A stretch of DNA of 64,000 nucleotides from Sternotherus odoratus (lineage: Eukaryota > Chordata > Testudines > Kinosternidae): assembly GCA_032164245.1 (NCBI GenBank), contig JAVMKO010000003.1, forward strand, positions 38,442,890 through 38,506,889, written 5' to 3'. Made by a program: the position numbers and the translations under genes. The notes below the pieces were generated by a model that saw only the letters and a list, made by a program, of their open reading frames with translations, had not been told where the DNA came from and made no database searches. This document shows, piece after piece, positions 1-11,219 of the stretch (position 1 is the stretch's first letter; the number at the start of each line of letters is the position of its first letter).

Positions 1-119
1 TGAAGGGGAAAGGAGTCCAGGAGAGCTGGCTGTATTTTAAAGAATCCTTATTGAGGTTGCAGGAATAAACCATCCCGATGTGTAGAAAGAATAGTAAATA
101 TGGCAGGTGACCAGCTTGG

Positions 120-1166
120 TTGAACAGTGAAATCCTTGCTGAACTTAAATGCAAAAAAGAAGCTTACAAGAAGTGGAAGATTGGACAAATGACCAGGGAG
201 GAATATAAAACTGTTGCTCAGACATGCAGGAGTGAAATCAGGAAGGCTAAATCACACTTGGAGTTGCAGCTAGCAAGGGATGTTAAGGGTAACAGGAAAG
301 GTTTCTTTAGGTATGTTAGCAACAAGAAGAAAGTCAAGGAAAGTGTGGGCCCGTTACTGAATGAGGGAGGCAATCTAGTGACAGAGGATGTGGAAAGAGC
401 AAATGTACTCAATGCTTTTTTTGCCTCTGTCTTCACGAACAAGATCAGCTCCCAGACTCCTGCACTGGACAGCACAGCATGGAGAGGAGGTGACCAGCCA
501 TCTGTGGAAAAAGAAATGGTTCAGGAATATTTAGAAAAGCTGGACGAGCACAAGTCCACGGGGCCGGATGCGCTGCATCCGAGGGTGCTAAAGGAGTTGG
601 CTGATGTAATTGCAGAGCCATTGGCCATTATCTTTGAAAACTCATGGGAATCGGGGGAGGTCCCAGATGACTGGAAAAAGGCTAATGTAGTGCCCATCTT
701 TAAAAAAGGGAAGGAGGAGGATCCGGGGAACTACAGGCCCGTCAGCCTCACCTCAGTGCCTGGAAAAATCATGGTGCAGGTCCTCAAGGAATCAATTCTG
801 AAGCATTTAGAGGAAAGGAAAGTGATCAGGAACAGTCAGCATGGATTCACCAAGGGCAAATCATGCCTGATTAACCTAATTGCCTTCTACAATGAGATAA
901 CTGGCTCTGTGGATGAGGGGAAAGCAGTGGATGTGTTGTTCCTTGACTTTAGCAAAGCTTTTGATACGGTCTCCCACAATATACTTGCCAGCAAGTTACA
1001 GAAGTATGGGCTGGATGAATGGACCATAAGTTGGATAGAAAGCTGGCTGGATCGTTGGGCTCAATGGGTAGTGATCAATGGCTCCATGTCTAGTTGGCAG
1101 CTGGTATCGAACGGAGTGCCCAAGGGTCGGTCCGGGGCCGGTTTTATTCAATATCTTTATCAATGA
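120..1166 (+). pseudogene. CR1 ORF2 fragment: reverse transcriptase fingers/palm
   Basis: An open frame of about 348 codons carrying the first part of a CR1 reverse transcriptase. Visible motifs are STGPDALHPRVLKELAD near residue 145, NYRPVSLTS near 205, QHGFTKGKSC near 240 and FLDFSKAFDTVSH near 275, which holds the first catalytic aspartate region. The frame upstream of 120 has in-frame stops, so the listed start is only where the frame opens, not a true initiation site. The frame breaks near 1130-1166, just before the catalytic FADD box. That box is readable in another frame at about 1201-1215 as FADDTKLGG. The element cannot make a working enzyme. Confidence 0.9.
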
Positions 1167-1297
1167 TCTGGAGGATGGTGTGGACTGCACTCTCAGCAAG
1201 TTTGCAGATGACACTAAACTGGGAGGAGTGGTAGATACACTGGAGGGATAGGATACAGAGGGACCTAGAGAAATTAGAGGACTGGGCCAAAAGAAAT

Positions 1298-1930
1298 TTG
1301 ATGAGATTCAACAAGGAGAAGTGCAGAGTCCTGCACTTAGGACGGAAGAATCCCATGCACGGACTAGGGACCGAATGGCTAGGCAGCAGTTCTGCAGAAA
1401 AGAACCTAGGGATTACAGTGGATGAGAAGCTGGATATGAGTCAACAGTATGCCCTTGTTGCCAAGAAGGCTAATGGCATTTTGGGCTCTATAAGTAGGGG
1501 CATTGCCAGCAGATTGAGGGATGTGATTGTTCTCCTCTATTCGACATTGGTGAGGCCTCATCTGGAGTACTGTGTCCAATTTTGGGGCCCACACTACAAG
1601 AAGGATGTGGAAAAATTGGAAAGAGTCCAGAGAAGGGCAACAAAAATGATTAGGGGCCTGGAATGCATGATTTATGAGGAGAGACTGAGAGAACAGGGAT
1701 TGTTTAGTCTACAGAAGAGAAGACTGAGGGGAGATTTGATAGCTGCTTTCAACTACCTGAAAGGGGGTTCTAAAGAGGATGGATCTAGACCGTTCTCAGC
1801 GGTAGCAGATGACCGAACAAGGAGTAATGGTCTCAAGTTGCAGTTGGGAAGGTTTAGATTGGATATTAGGAAAAACTTTTTCACTAGGAGGGTGGTGAAG
1901 CATTGGAATGGGTTACCTAGGGAGGGGTAG
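1298..1930 (+). pseudogene. CR1 ORF2 fragment: reverse transcriptase thumb and C-terminus
   Basis: A second open frame, about 210 codons, continuing the same CR1 ORF2 after frameshifts and a stop near 1250. It shows the conserved late-RT stretch ([14 protein letters not shown]), [16 protein letters not shown] near residue 85 and the terminal [16 protein letters not shown]. The reading frame stops at 1928-1930 where the CR1 3' untranslated region begins. It is separated from the upstream RT frame by at least two frame changes. The methionine at 1298 is internal to the original protein and not a real start. Confidence 0.9.
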
Positions 1931-2459
1931 AATCACCTTCCTTAGAGATTTTTAAGGTCAGGCTTGATAAAGCCCTGGCTGGAATGATTTAATTGGGGAT
2001 TGGTCCTGTTTTGAGCAGGGGGTTGGACTAGATGACCTCCAGAGGTCCCTTCCAACCCTAATATTCTATGATTCTATGAAACTGCAGACCTGAGGCATAC
2101 TGTAAGCAGTCATGTTATACAATGAACAGTTCTTTTATTCAGTCATGTTCCACTCATTGTTTAGAGACAGTGTACTATTGTGCTTAATTTGGCAATAAAC
2201 TAGAAGACAAAGTCACACAAGAACTAGCATTCTGGCAACCCAGCACACTGCCAAGATGAGCGTAGGCAATCTGTTCATGGGTGGGAAAATGTAACTATGC
2301 AAGTGGTTTGACATCTCCTAAAAGCAAGATGTTGATTTCATAACACACAGGCTATAAACAGTGGCCCTTATCTTAAGGTTTCAGTAATTACATATGTATG
2401 GTAGCAGCCTTCCTTTAAAACCAGTCAGTCACTAATATTCCTGGTGTACTATGGATATA

Positions 2460-2575
2460 GGTGAGGTATATTGTAGGAATGGGTGGGTAAAATTCTGTGG
2501 CCTGCGTTGTGCAGGAAGTCAGACTAGATGATCATAATGGTCCCTTCTGACCTTAAAGTCTATGAGTCTATTTCT
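2460..2575 (+). mobile_element. CR1-like 3' end fragment
   Basis: A short piece with the signature GTCAGACTAGATGATCATAA, then GGTCCCTTCTGACCTTAAAG and an end repeat CTATGAGTCTAT. This is the 3' tail of a CR1 subfamily different from the one at 1-2078. No coding sequence remains. Confidence 0.8.
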
Positions 2576-5500
2576 TAGGAGTTGCTTCGTCAATTATTAA
2601 TGTATCTGCTGCTAATTTTATCATGCAGAGTGGAAATGTGTCCCATCAGTAAATATAAGGCAAGTTTAGAAGAAATATAGAAGTTGTCAGCACATGAGAG
2701 TCAACACATTATTGCTATTCTGCAGCCATTTATAACAAAACTAAAATGAACACTCACTTGTTTGGCATTAATGTAATGTCCCACTTAGCTCCTATCAGAT
2801 GCAGATAGCTGCTTCATCTGTTTAAGCATTTCTGTTCGTGCACATAATGAAGTGCTCTGTACCTGTCAAGTAAGCAGAATTCATAACTGAAATAAGAAAT
2901 GGATGAGGAAATTCAGTGTCCTTGTTAAAAAATATTAAGCCTCCAAAGGGACAGTGTCAGATTTATTCCAGCTATTGGTTTCCTTTTATGAGGTTTACCT
3001 ACCTGCTACCTCCCTCTTGCCCCGCATAGAGCCTTTCGAAACACGGCATGTCAACGCCATTGCTGAAAAGGATATCAATTCAGTGTATGGCAAAGTTAAC
3101 AACAGCTGTAGTTGTCAAACATACTCAAAACAAAATAAATTAGCCAGCCAACCTCTTGTATTTAAGTGTTTTTTATATTCTGTGTTTTAGAAAAACAGTT
3201 TAATTTTAAACAGCATTCTAGTTATGATCAGCCTCTCTTGAGGAAGTTTTATATGAGAATGAATGGAGATAATGACTACCATTAGTCTTTTCCATTAGCA
3301 TAAAGCATGAGAAACTCTACAAAATTTATAACAGGCTATGACATGACAGTAAAAATATGACTTTCTAACACTTGCATATGCTTTTGACTGCAGCTGGTTG
3401 CTATTTGATTAAGTTAAATCTGGTAATAGTATATTTGATAGCATGTTCATCATCGGGTCTAATTGTTTCCACCACAGGATGTGAAACTTTATGTCCTCTA
3501 TCAACCAAAAACAAACAGTCATACTGCTTAATGGCTGTTCAATTAATGTTTATGGTGCTACTTTTATACCCTGACTTATCTGATAAATAAATTCCAAGAA
3601 GCAATTTAAGAACCTCTGCAGCTTAATGGGATCCTAACCAATATTAAAAATTACTACAAATTCCTATACGGTCCCACACTTGCAGATGTGAAATGGGAGA
3701 CATTTATCAGCGTTAGACATCTTTTCAAGGACAGCAGGATTAATTGTGATGGGGAAAGGAAATCAGAATTGTAGAGACAGAAGGTCTGTGTAACTTCAGT
3801 TTGGTTAGCTTGAAATTGCTGATCTGACCTGGGCTAAAATGGAGAAGACCTGGTCAGATAAAGGTCAGCTCAGGTCATCACACTGCAGAGGCTAAGCCTC
3901 TAAAGCTGATTTGCCTTCTATAATCTGGATGCTCTCTACCTATTCCGAACTCTGCCTCCTTTGTACAAGAAGCTGGATTGATTAAAAAGAAAAGAACAGT
4001 TCAATGACGGGTTTCTCTCCTGCTGCTTTGGTGCATATTAATTCATCTCTCTCCCTTTTGTACAAGGCCTGTAGAGAGCAGTGTAAAATTACCGTAAATA
4101 TATTTTCACTGGAGAGCTGCCATTGTTCTAAATTATGAAAGTAAATGATTTCTGGCTTGTGCTGTTAATTGTATAGAGCAGTAATATATTCATCCAGTGC
4201 TTCCCATTTTAATTCAGGCTCCCTGATCTCTGGCTTCTAATGATGTATTACAAGCTTCTACTTCTCTGAGACCTAGGTAATTAATCATTAATATTTCTCA
4301 GTCTCCCACAGTAGCTGGACACAATTAGACAAGAAAGAACAGACTTGAGGGGTGGTGAAACTTTCTTTTCAGAAATCACACATATTTTCACACCATAAAC
4401 TTTGCTCGACATTCACTGCTGCAAATATATTTTAATAGAACTGCTGTTATTGTGGCTCCCTTCCCAACGTCCCAATAGTTTTAGTAGAGCAACATGAGGT
4501 TCATAAACAGGGAAAATGCAAGTTTAAAGGCTGTCAAGCCTTCTTGACAACTTCCCACCAGAAGCGCAGCTGAGAAATGACAACCTTATCACCTGACTGG
4601 CTGATGTTTAAAGCTCACTGCTTTTGATTAAGAAGCAATGAGCCTTCCAGTTTGGAGTTCATTTTCCGTTTCATAAGCACCTCTTCACCAAAAATTATGC
4701 AGCTGATCTGAATTGACTCTGATTAGTTTAACACTACAGTTTTACTATTTGTAATAAATAAAGGCAGCTTTTATGGTGTTACTGCACATTATGAAACATT
4801 TTAGGAGGGTGACAGACTTGTTTTTATTTCTCATGTATTATTGCTTGACACTTTTAAAAAACAATAATGATATATTTTAACAATGTTGCTTGTATTTTAT
4901 TTGCACAGTTGTGTGTAACTATATATGTATTCATATTTTGGTTCACTTCTGCTCTGGTGTGAGGACTAAGCAATAGATCCGCATAAGGGTACAATGTTGT
5001 GACTTTGACAGGTGAGTTGACCTCATTGCTAGGAAGTAAGCTTAGTAGCCAAGTTCTTTAATGGAAAACCCCTGTATTAAATTGTATTGTGTAGACTTTG
5101 TGACTGATTCTTTCAACAACTAACAACTTGCCCTGTAAAAGTGCAACCACCACAGGGGACTGCAAGAAGCACTGCATTACTATTTCAGTACCATCTGACT
5201 TCGCAAGAGCAAATTCAAATACTCTGGGAAGCCCAATGCTCTTTTATCTTTTGACATCCTCTCAGTTTTGTGTTCTCTGATATAAAAATATAGCCTTCAT
5301 TGATCTGCATTGCAGGCTTCAGTGGTAAAAAGCATTTCATGTCTTTGGGCCACAATTTTCTCTGATTGGTCAGTTTAGAGACAGCTGAGACAATTGCACT
5401 TACTCAGAAATAAATTTTGGGTGGTGTCAGACTACTTATAAAAGTGATGCACTTTCTCTATAAAGGTCAAACATTGCATAAGGCGAACATGTACATTCAA

Positions 5501-5653
5501 GACTCTGACCTGAATGACAGTTGAGTGCACAGTCCAAAGGCCAGTTATGATCCTTACATTAATACTCTAAACCTCTTTTATAAGCAGGTGTGTCTGCCCA
5601 TTCAAATCTACATGATGTTACTGAGCTGCATACAGAACCCCCCATTGAGATAC
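2576..5653. other. Unique AT-rich DNA, no gene seen
   Basis: I see no convincing exon, RNA gene or recognisable repeat here. Short open frames (2954-3190, 3372-3590) have no protein-like composition. The interval includes 4020-4720, where long runs free of repeats and rich in homeodomain-like ATTAAT/TAATTAAT words suggest conserved non-coding DNA; this is inference. Confidence 0.5.
4020..4720. promoter_or_regulatory. Candidate conserved non-coding element
   Basis: The segment is free of recognisable transposon sequence and contains TAGGTAATTAATCATTAATA at about 4274-4293 and other TAAT-core homeodomain words, plus CAGCTG E-boxes at 4567-4572 and 4699-4704. The composition (balanced AT-rich, no low-complexity runs, no open frame) is like long vertebrate enhancers that lie in gene deserts. 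No direct proof is available from one sequence; alignment to other amniotes decides it. Confidence 0.25.
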
Positions 5654-5657
5654 ATAG

Positions 5658-6302
5658 GTAGGGCTCTACCAAATTCTGTGGGCTGTGATAAAACAGGTCA
5701 TGGTCCGTAAATCTGGTCCCTCCCCAAGGGGCCCCTACCCTGCCCAGAGTTCCAGCTGTTAATCATGGCTGCGGATGGGGAGGGATGAGAGACTCTCTTC
5801 CTCTGCAGATGCTGTTCCTGAGTAAAATTATTTGTAGTAAGGACCCACCTCCAGGATCTCCCCCAGGCGCAGGAAGCTCAACGGCCGTCTGTTAACTCCC
5901 CACAGGGAGGAAGCTGCAGCTCCAGCTCTCAGCCCCCCCACTCAGGCAGAAGACTACTGGGAAAACTGGACATATGGTAACCCACCGCACGGCCTTATGA
6001 CCCTGACTTCTGCACTGCTGCTGATGGTGGTGCTGGCTTTAGAACCTGCCACCCAGTTAAAGGCCTCCCTCTCCAGCTTCCCAGCTCTGAAGGCAGCACC
6101 TCTGCCAGCAGCAGGCCAGAAGTAAGGGTGGCAATCCCACAACCTCCCCCACTCCTCCCTCCGCATAGCTTTACAACCCTCTCATTCTGACCATTTTTGG
6201 GGTAGGGTTATACCACCATGACATTTCAGATGTAAACAGCTGAAAACTTGAAACTGAGTAATTTAAAAATATTGACCAAAATGGGCCTCAATCACTGGGC
6301 CC
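5658..6302. mobile_element. Non-autonomous DNA transposon, degenerate
   Basis: The left end starts AGGGCTCTACCAAATTC and the right end finishes with CAATCACTGGGCCCT, which in reverse complement begins AGGGCCCAGTGATTG, so the ends are weak inverted repeats. The middle (about 5985-6170) resembles the hAT-like element at 14.73-14.98 kb (both contain CTTCTGGC/GCCAGAAG next to a CTGCTGCTG run and CCCAGCTCTAAAGG/CCCAGCTCTGAAGG). No clear target-site duplication was found. The open frames inside are not transposase. Confidence 0.45.
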
Positions 6303-7440
6303 TTTGTGACTAAATTTTTCAGTTAATGGAGTTTTAAATTATGTTCTAGAAAATAGTGAAATTAAAAATAATTTACCTGATAAAATCTAAAGCACATACA
6401 TGGTTAGAGTTCTTAACTAGGTCAGAAATGTAGGATTCCAGTTTGCAGGGAGACGAGTACCTTACTCTTACTGGAAGAACTACTATGATTATTACAAATA
6501 CTAAGGGTACTTAACTGCAGATACTTATTTAGGGCCCAGGTCATTGTCCAGCCTATGCTGCTGTTCAGGAGCAGGTGGGGGACTTCGGACCTGAAATGGA
6601 GGCTCTTGTGTTCACCTCAGCCCTTGGGTCCAGGCATGTTGGGGTACTCAGGTGTTGCATGCCTTGTGCTCCATTCCCGGAGTCAGTTGTCAAAGATTGG
6701 ACATGGAGGGGGTGTAGTTGGCAGAACATGGATCCATGCCCCAGTATACTCGCTATCACCCACAGTCAATGTAGAGGACACTTTACTAACCATGCAGGAG
6801 CAAAGTGGGTATGGGGATGGAATTGTAACTTTTTCACAGATGTTGCACTCTGCTCCATACAAAAGACAGATTAGACATGCACATTCTAGCGCCTAGTTAC
6901 CTAAAACAGTTAGCTGTTTTTAAGGCTCACTGCCATAACACGTCTCTAATTTGAAAACTATAGATAAACAAATGAAAAGGTAGAAATTATTATCAGGTAA
7001 CTTGACCGTGACTGGGACCATTACATGTATTATGTGCTGTACAAATACATAGGAAGATGCAGTCACTAGCCTGAAGAACTTATCTACCAGCTTCATCTAC
7101 ACCACTCAAAAATATATTGAACTATAAAAGTTTTCCATATTCACATGCATGTTTATATAACACAATGATATTGCTGATTGATTGTCTCCCCTTTCCTCTG
7201 GTTCAATTCTTTTTAGAAATATATTCATCAGGAGGAAATCCAAGATTTTCCAAAATATGGTGTCTGAAATTAGATATCTATATAGGTACCCAAATAAGTG
7301 GCTTGATTTTCAAAAGTACTCAGCAACGAGCAGCTTCTACTGACTTCAACTAGGTCCCCAGCACTTTTGAAAAGCTGACAACATATTTAGGTGCCTTAAT
7401 ATGAACCTGAGAGCCTAACTTCAGGCACCTATTTTTGAAA
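6303..7440. other. Unique DNA, no gene seen
   Basis: No exon or RNA gene is apparent. Small overlapping frames at 6555-6896 have no recognisable domain. The last 80 bases (CAGGCACC-type words near 7380-7435) look like the worn end of an unidentified repeat just before the PLE. Confidence 0.4.
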
Positions 7441-7441
7441 T

Positions 7442-8227
7442 TCCTCTCCCAGGACACAGATCAACAGAGCCAGACGTGTACCCAGAAGCCTACTGCTACA
7501 AGACAAGCCCAAGAAAGAAAACAACAGAACACCACTGGCCATCACCTACAGTCCTCAGTTAAAACCTCTGCAACGCATCATCAGTGACCTACAACCCATC
7601 CTGGACAATAATCCCTCACTTTCACAGGCCTTGGGAGGAAGGCCAGTCCTGGCACACAGACAACCTGCCAACCTTAAACAAATTCTCACCAGCAACAGCA
7701 CACTGCACCACAATAACTCCAACTCAGGAACCAATCCATGCAACAAACCTCGATGCCAACTCTGCCCACATATCTACACCAGCAACAACATCACAGGACC
7801 TAACCAGATCAATCATACCATCACTGGTTCATTCACCTGCACATCAACCAATGTCATATATGCCATTATATGCCACCAGTGTCCCTCTGCTATGTACATC
7901 GGCCAAACTGGACAGTCCCTACGAAAAAGGATAAATGCACACAAATCAGATATTAGGAATGGCAATATACACAAACCTGTAGGGGAACACTTCAACCTGC
8001 CTGGACACACATTAGCAGATTTAAAAGTCACCATCCTGCAGCAAAAACACTTCAAGACCAGACTACAAAGGGAAACTGCAGAACTTCAATTCATTTGCAA
8101 ATTCAGCACACACATTCTAGGATTGAACAAAGATCTAGAATGGCTGGCTCATTACAGACATTGTTTCTCCTCTCTCCATGTTCACACACCCCATTCAAAT
8201 GCTAGAAGAATAATCCACACTCCCTGA
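7442..8227 (+). pseudogene. PLE C-terminal ORF with GIY-YIG endonuclease domain
   Basis: The frame is open from 7442 through the TGA at 8225-8227, about 261 codons, although the first methionine is at 7631; the real protein began in the missing 5' part. It shows a Cys-rich motif CNKPRCQLCPHI, then the GIY-YIG region: VIYAIICHQC, MYIGQTGQSLRKRINAHKS (YIG plus the downstream arginine typical of the family) and PVGEHFNLPGH, with the glutamate of the active site expected in this stretch. PLE GIY-YIG domains nick target DNA to prime reverse transcription. Lack of stops over 780 bases suggests a young copy. Without the RT it is not autonomous. Confidence 0.8.
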
Positions 8228-8331
8228 TCGGAAATAACAAACTGGTTCAGCTTATTTGGACTAACCTTTTCACCTCCCACCTGGTTCTTACCTACTTTCC
8301 CAGACCTGCCTCTAAACATTTCCACTGCTTG

Positions 8332-8373
8332 CATCCGACGAAGTGGGTATTAGCCCACGAAAGCTCATGCTTC
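8332..8373 (+). ncRNA. Hammerhead-ribozyme-like motif in PLE terminus
   Basis: The order CCGACGA, then a 5-bp stem GTGGG/CCCAC with loop TATTA/G, then GAAA, then a small AGC/GCT stem, matches the hammerhead core (CUGANGA, stem II, GAAA, stem III). PLEs are known to carry hammerhead motifs in their terminal repeats. Here the usually invariant U of CUGANGA is C, so activity is doubtful in this copy. Fold is seen; function is inferred. Confidence 0.5.
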
Positions 8374-8425
8374 AAAACTTTATAGTTAGTCTTTAAGGTG
8401 CCACAGGATTTTGTTTCCTCTCCCA

Positions 8426-9139
8426 TGTAATTATATTTCCCTACCTCACAGATGTGTTGTGGGGTTAAACCGATTAAAGCTTGTGAGGCACTCAGATGCT
8501 ATGATAGTGGGAGCCAGTTAAGTACCTAAGATATACAGAAGTAACTAAAATATTTCATTAATATTTTTATTTACAGATGAAATGAACTTTCTTGATTTCT
8601 CTCTTCCTGCCCCCATTCTGCCTCTTCTGTCCCCTCCCCTGAACGCTCCTCATCTCCGCTCTTCCCTGTGCTTTTCAGCGCCTCCTACACACTGTGGAAC
8701 AGCTGATCATAGCGGGTGCGAGGTGCTTGGCGGGAGGAAGAAGAGTTGACTAGTGGGGCCACAGGCGGGAGGGAGGTGCTGAGGGGGTGAAAGGGAGCTC
8801 GGCTGCTGGTGGGTTCTAAGCACCAGCTAATTATTTTCCTTGTGTAATCCAGTTCAGAAGCACCCATGGAGTTAGTGCCTCTAGAATATGAAATTATTCA
8901 CCTCCTCCTGTGTTTTTTAATGGTCCATTGCTGTAGTAGGAGATCTCACAGATGTTAATAAATATATTTTCACAATACCCTAGTGAATAAGTTGTTTTGG
9001 GGTTTTTTTTTTGGTTTTACAGATGAGGAACTGGAGTCTTCTTTTTACTTCTTTATCCTCCTGAACCATCAGGTGGATAGGGCACTAGTTTCTCTCATTT
9101 ATTTTGGTCTTGTGTTGGTCTATTCTGGCTTCTAAGTGT
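8426..9139. other. No gene seen
   Basis: AT-rich unique DNA with a C-rich patch near 8600-8680 and a poly-T run at about 9003-9012. No exon, RNA gene or recognisable element was identified. Confidence 0.4.
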
Positions 9140-10095
9140 CATATTAATGGATCCGTCTTCTTTCTCAATTGTTCTACATAATATTTGTCTAGTGTGCCCT
9201 TTTTTTCTTTTTGCAGATGGCATCCATGTTATCACTAGGCATGCAAGTCATGTTAGTAGCATCCTTAATGTCTGTTCTAAATATGTCATTTGTCATCCTC
9301 TTATATTTGATATTTTAGATTGGGTTGCTCTCTTTAGAATTTCTGATTCTGTAAGAATCTGGTTCTAGTGACCTCTGAAGATCTTCTGTGGGCATTTACT
9401 TTGGAATAAATTGATCTTATTTTCTTCTGTAGATTTCCATGACACTACTCCATAAAGGACAGAAGTGATGCTGTATTTGTACTTTTGTGGCAGTGTCAAT
9501 CATGCTAATTTTCTAAATGTTATCAATTTTAAATTTGTTTGCTGCTTTTGGTATTTGTTGCTTGACATCTAACATGTGTCACTACCATTGCACATCTCAC
9601 TCCCTAGATAAGTAAAATGACTTGCTTCTTCTTGTGTTTCTTCATCCACTCTAATGGTTACTTTTGGGACAGTTATAGACATATTTTTTCCTCCCCTTGT
9701 AGATGAACAAACCAGCTTCTTTTTGTTGTGTCTGCCTAAAGTCGGCTATTTTCTTTTATTAGGTGATATATAGAACAGGATGATTTAAAAAATGAGGTCA
9801 TCTAATTATACTTTATCATGCAACCATAAATTCCTCTGTTGCCTTCTGTGATTACTTTCCTCAGGACATACTCAATGAACTGTGCAAACAATAGTGGGGA
9901 CATAGTACACCCTTGCCTTACTCCAATTGTGACTGAAAAGCATTAGCTAATGTCATCTATGACTGCACATTTGGTATTATGATACAGATCCTTGATGATT
10001 CTAATTATTTCTGCTGGTATTCCATAGCATGCCATAATTTTCTAAAGACTGTTTCTATGTATGCTGTCAAAAGCCTTCTTACAACATTACAGTCA
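9140..10095 (-). mobile_element. Decayed non-LTR retrotransposon (RTE/L1-like RT) relic
   Basis: Read on the minus strand from about 10090 downward, the sequence gives scattered RT motifs across several frames: KKAFDSIHRNSLWKI, then GVRQGCTMSPLLFAQFIEYV, later HFTYLGSEM and TSVLYGVVSWKS, and a tail resembling the C-terminal region of the same protein type. The order matches a non-LTR reverse transcriptase of the RTE-X or L1-like kind, clearly not CR1. The catalytic DD region is disrupted and many stops are present. It is an old insertion. Confidence 0.7.
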
Positions 10096-10239
10096 ACATT
10101 TGCAAAATTCTCCCCTAATTTTGGATATTTCAAAGTTAGATCACTCAACGGGGGCCTGGTTTTTGAGTACCCAGCATTTTGAATAGCATCTTGTGTATTC
10201 AAAATACTGTATAGATGCTATGTTATTAATTTTCCCCAC

Positions 10240-10395
10240 ACTTCTGTAAGCGGTGAGTATTATCTCCATTGACTGCAGAAACTGAAAGATAAATAACTTG
10301 CCCAAGACCTCACAGTGAGTTAATGGTACAGCCAGGGTTAAAACTTTTCAAGTTCCAACCCTGTGCTCATTCCTCCAGACCACATTGCCTTACTT
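10240..10395 (-). repeat. MIR-like SINE fragment
   Basis: The text ACTTGCCCAAGACCTCACAG followed by an AGCCAGGGTTAAAACTTTTC stretch and a CCAACCCTGTGCTCATTCCT end corresponds to the reverse complement of a MIR/CORE-SINE. Divergence is high, as expected for this old family. Confidence 0.6.
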
Positions 10396-11001
10396 CCAAA
10401 GGTGCTGATCATTCACAGATCATATTTTAGTTGCAGAAGCAAGTGCTCAAGAATTCGGAAAAGCAGGCCACAAGTGTTTGGAGTTGGGCGCCCAGCAAAT
10501 GACCACACAATTAGTGGCCCAACATGAACACTTTGATTAAATGACTGATCCAGCATCACTTCAAAGCTTATGATAGAACCAGGGCTAGAACTCAGTTCTC
10601 TTCTGGGGGGAATACAACTGTATAAGTCATTTACTTCTGTAGTTCCTTGATTTATGCTCTATACACCTTCCAAATTCAGTAACAAATGAGGTAGGGAATC
10701 ACAAGACTACAACCTAATTTACTACACAACTTTGTCTCATTCTCTGTACACTAGCCATCCCATGCACTGAATGATATAGTGGTTCTGTGGGAAAATGGTA
10801 AGTGATCATATAATTAAAAACTGTATCAAAATGAACATGTGTAAGAGGGCAAAATTAGGGTTACACAAAATTTTAATTTTGGTATTTCCTGATTTTGGGT
10901 GTTTGACTTTACAACCTCAGTAATACTCTTTTAGCACAGCATTTTAATGTAATTTCTTAGGTTTAAAAAAACAGCACTGTCTATTATGTGATACTTTAAT
11001 A

Positions 11002-11211
11002 CAGGCCTGCATAACTCGGAAAGCAGCGAGGGCCATATTACTGCAAAAAAAAAACAGCTGCGGGCCGAAAAGCCCCTTCCTCGCCCCGCCCCCACCTGTT
11101 TCTCCCAACTCCCCTGCTTGGCTTGCCCCACCCCTACTCACCCCCCGCGGGCCGCACAGTGAGCCCATGCAGGCTGTACGTGGCCGCCGGGCCGCATGTT
11201 GTGCAGGCCTG
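11002..11211. mobile_element. hAT-type MITE, 210 bp, intact 8-bp TSD
   Basis: Begins CAGGCCTGCATAAC and ends GTTGTGCAGGCCTG, which are inverted repeats. It is flanked on both sides by the identical 8-mer CTTTAATA (10994-11001 and 11212-11219). An 8-bp duplication and CAG...CTG ends point to the hAT superfamily. The inside is GC-rich with a stretch of C-rich low complexity (11070-11150). No transposase is encoded. Confidence 0.88.
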
Positions 11212-11219
11212 CTTTAATA

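Larger units (their letters stand above)
1..2078 (+). mobile_element. CR1 LINE, 5'-truncated by window edge, decayed
   Basis: The stretch reads as the reverse-transcriptase half and 3' end of a chicken-repeat-1 (CR1) non-LTR retrotransposon. Seen: RT motifs in two broken reading frames, then a 3' untranslated part (about 1931-2078) with the typical CR1 end (GGTTGGACTAGATGACCTCC, then GGTCCCTTCCAACCC) and two copies of an ATTCTATG-like octamer at 2059-2078. CR1 copies usually terminate in such short octamer repeats rather than poly-A. Frameshifts and stops show it is inactive. The 5' half, with the endonuclease domain, lies outside the window or is missing. Confidence 0.93.
7440..8425 (+). mobile_element. 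Penelope-like element, 5'-truncated, with 3' end
   Basis: This is the 3' part of a Penelope-like retroelement (PLE): the C-terminal linker and GIY-YIG endonuclease coding region (7442-8227), a short untranslated stretch, then a terminal segment (8332-8420) shared with the pieces at 13370, 18600 and 62615. The reverse-transcriptase domain is missing. Truncation at the 5' side is usual for target-primed insertions. The element is related to the one at 61.93-62.74 kb but differs at many bases. Confidence 0.85.

Noticed and set aside
6555..6896. Overlapping 113- and 99-codon frames
   Set aside because: Two plus frames and a minus frame overlap in the same DNA with no domain or splice support.
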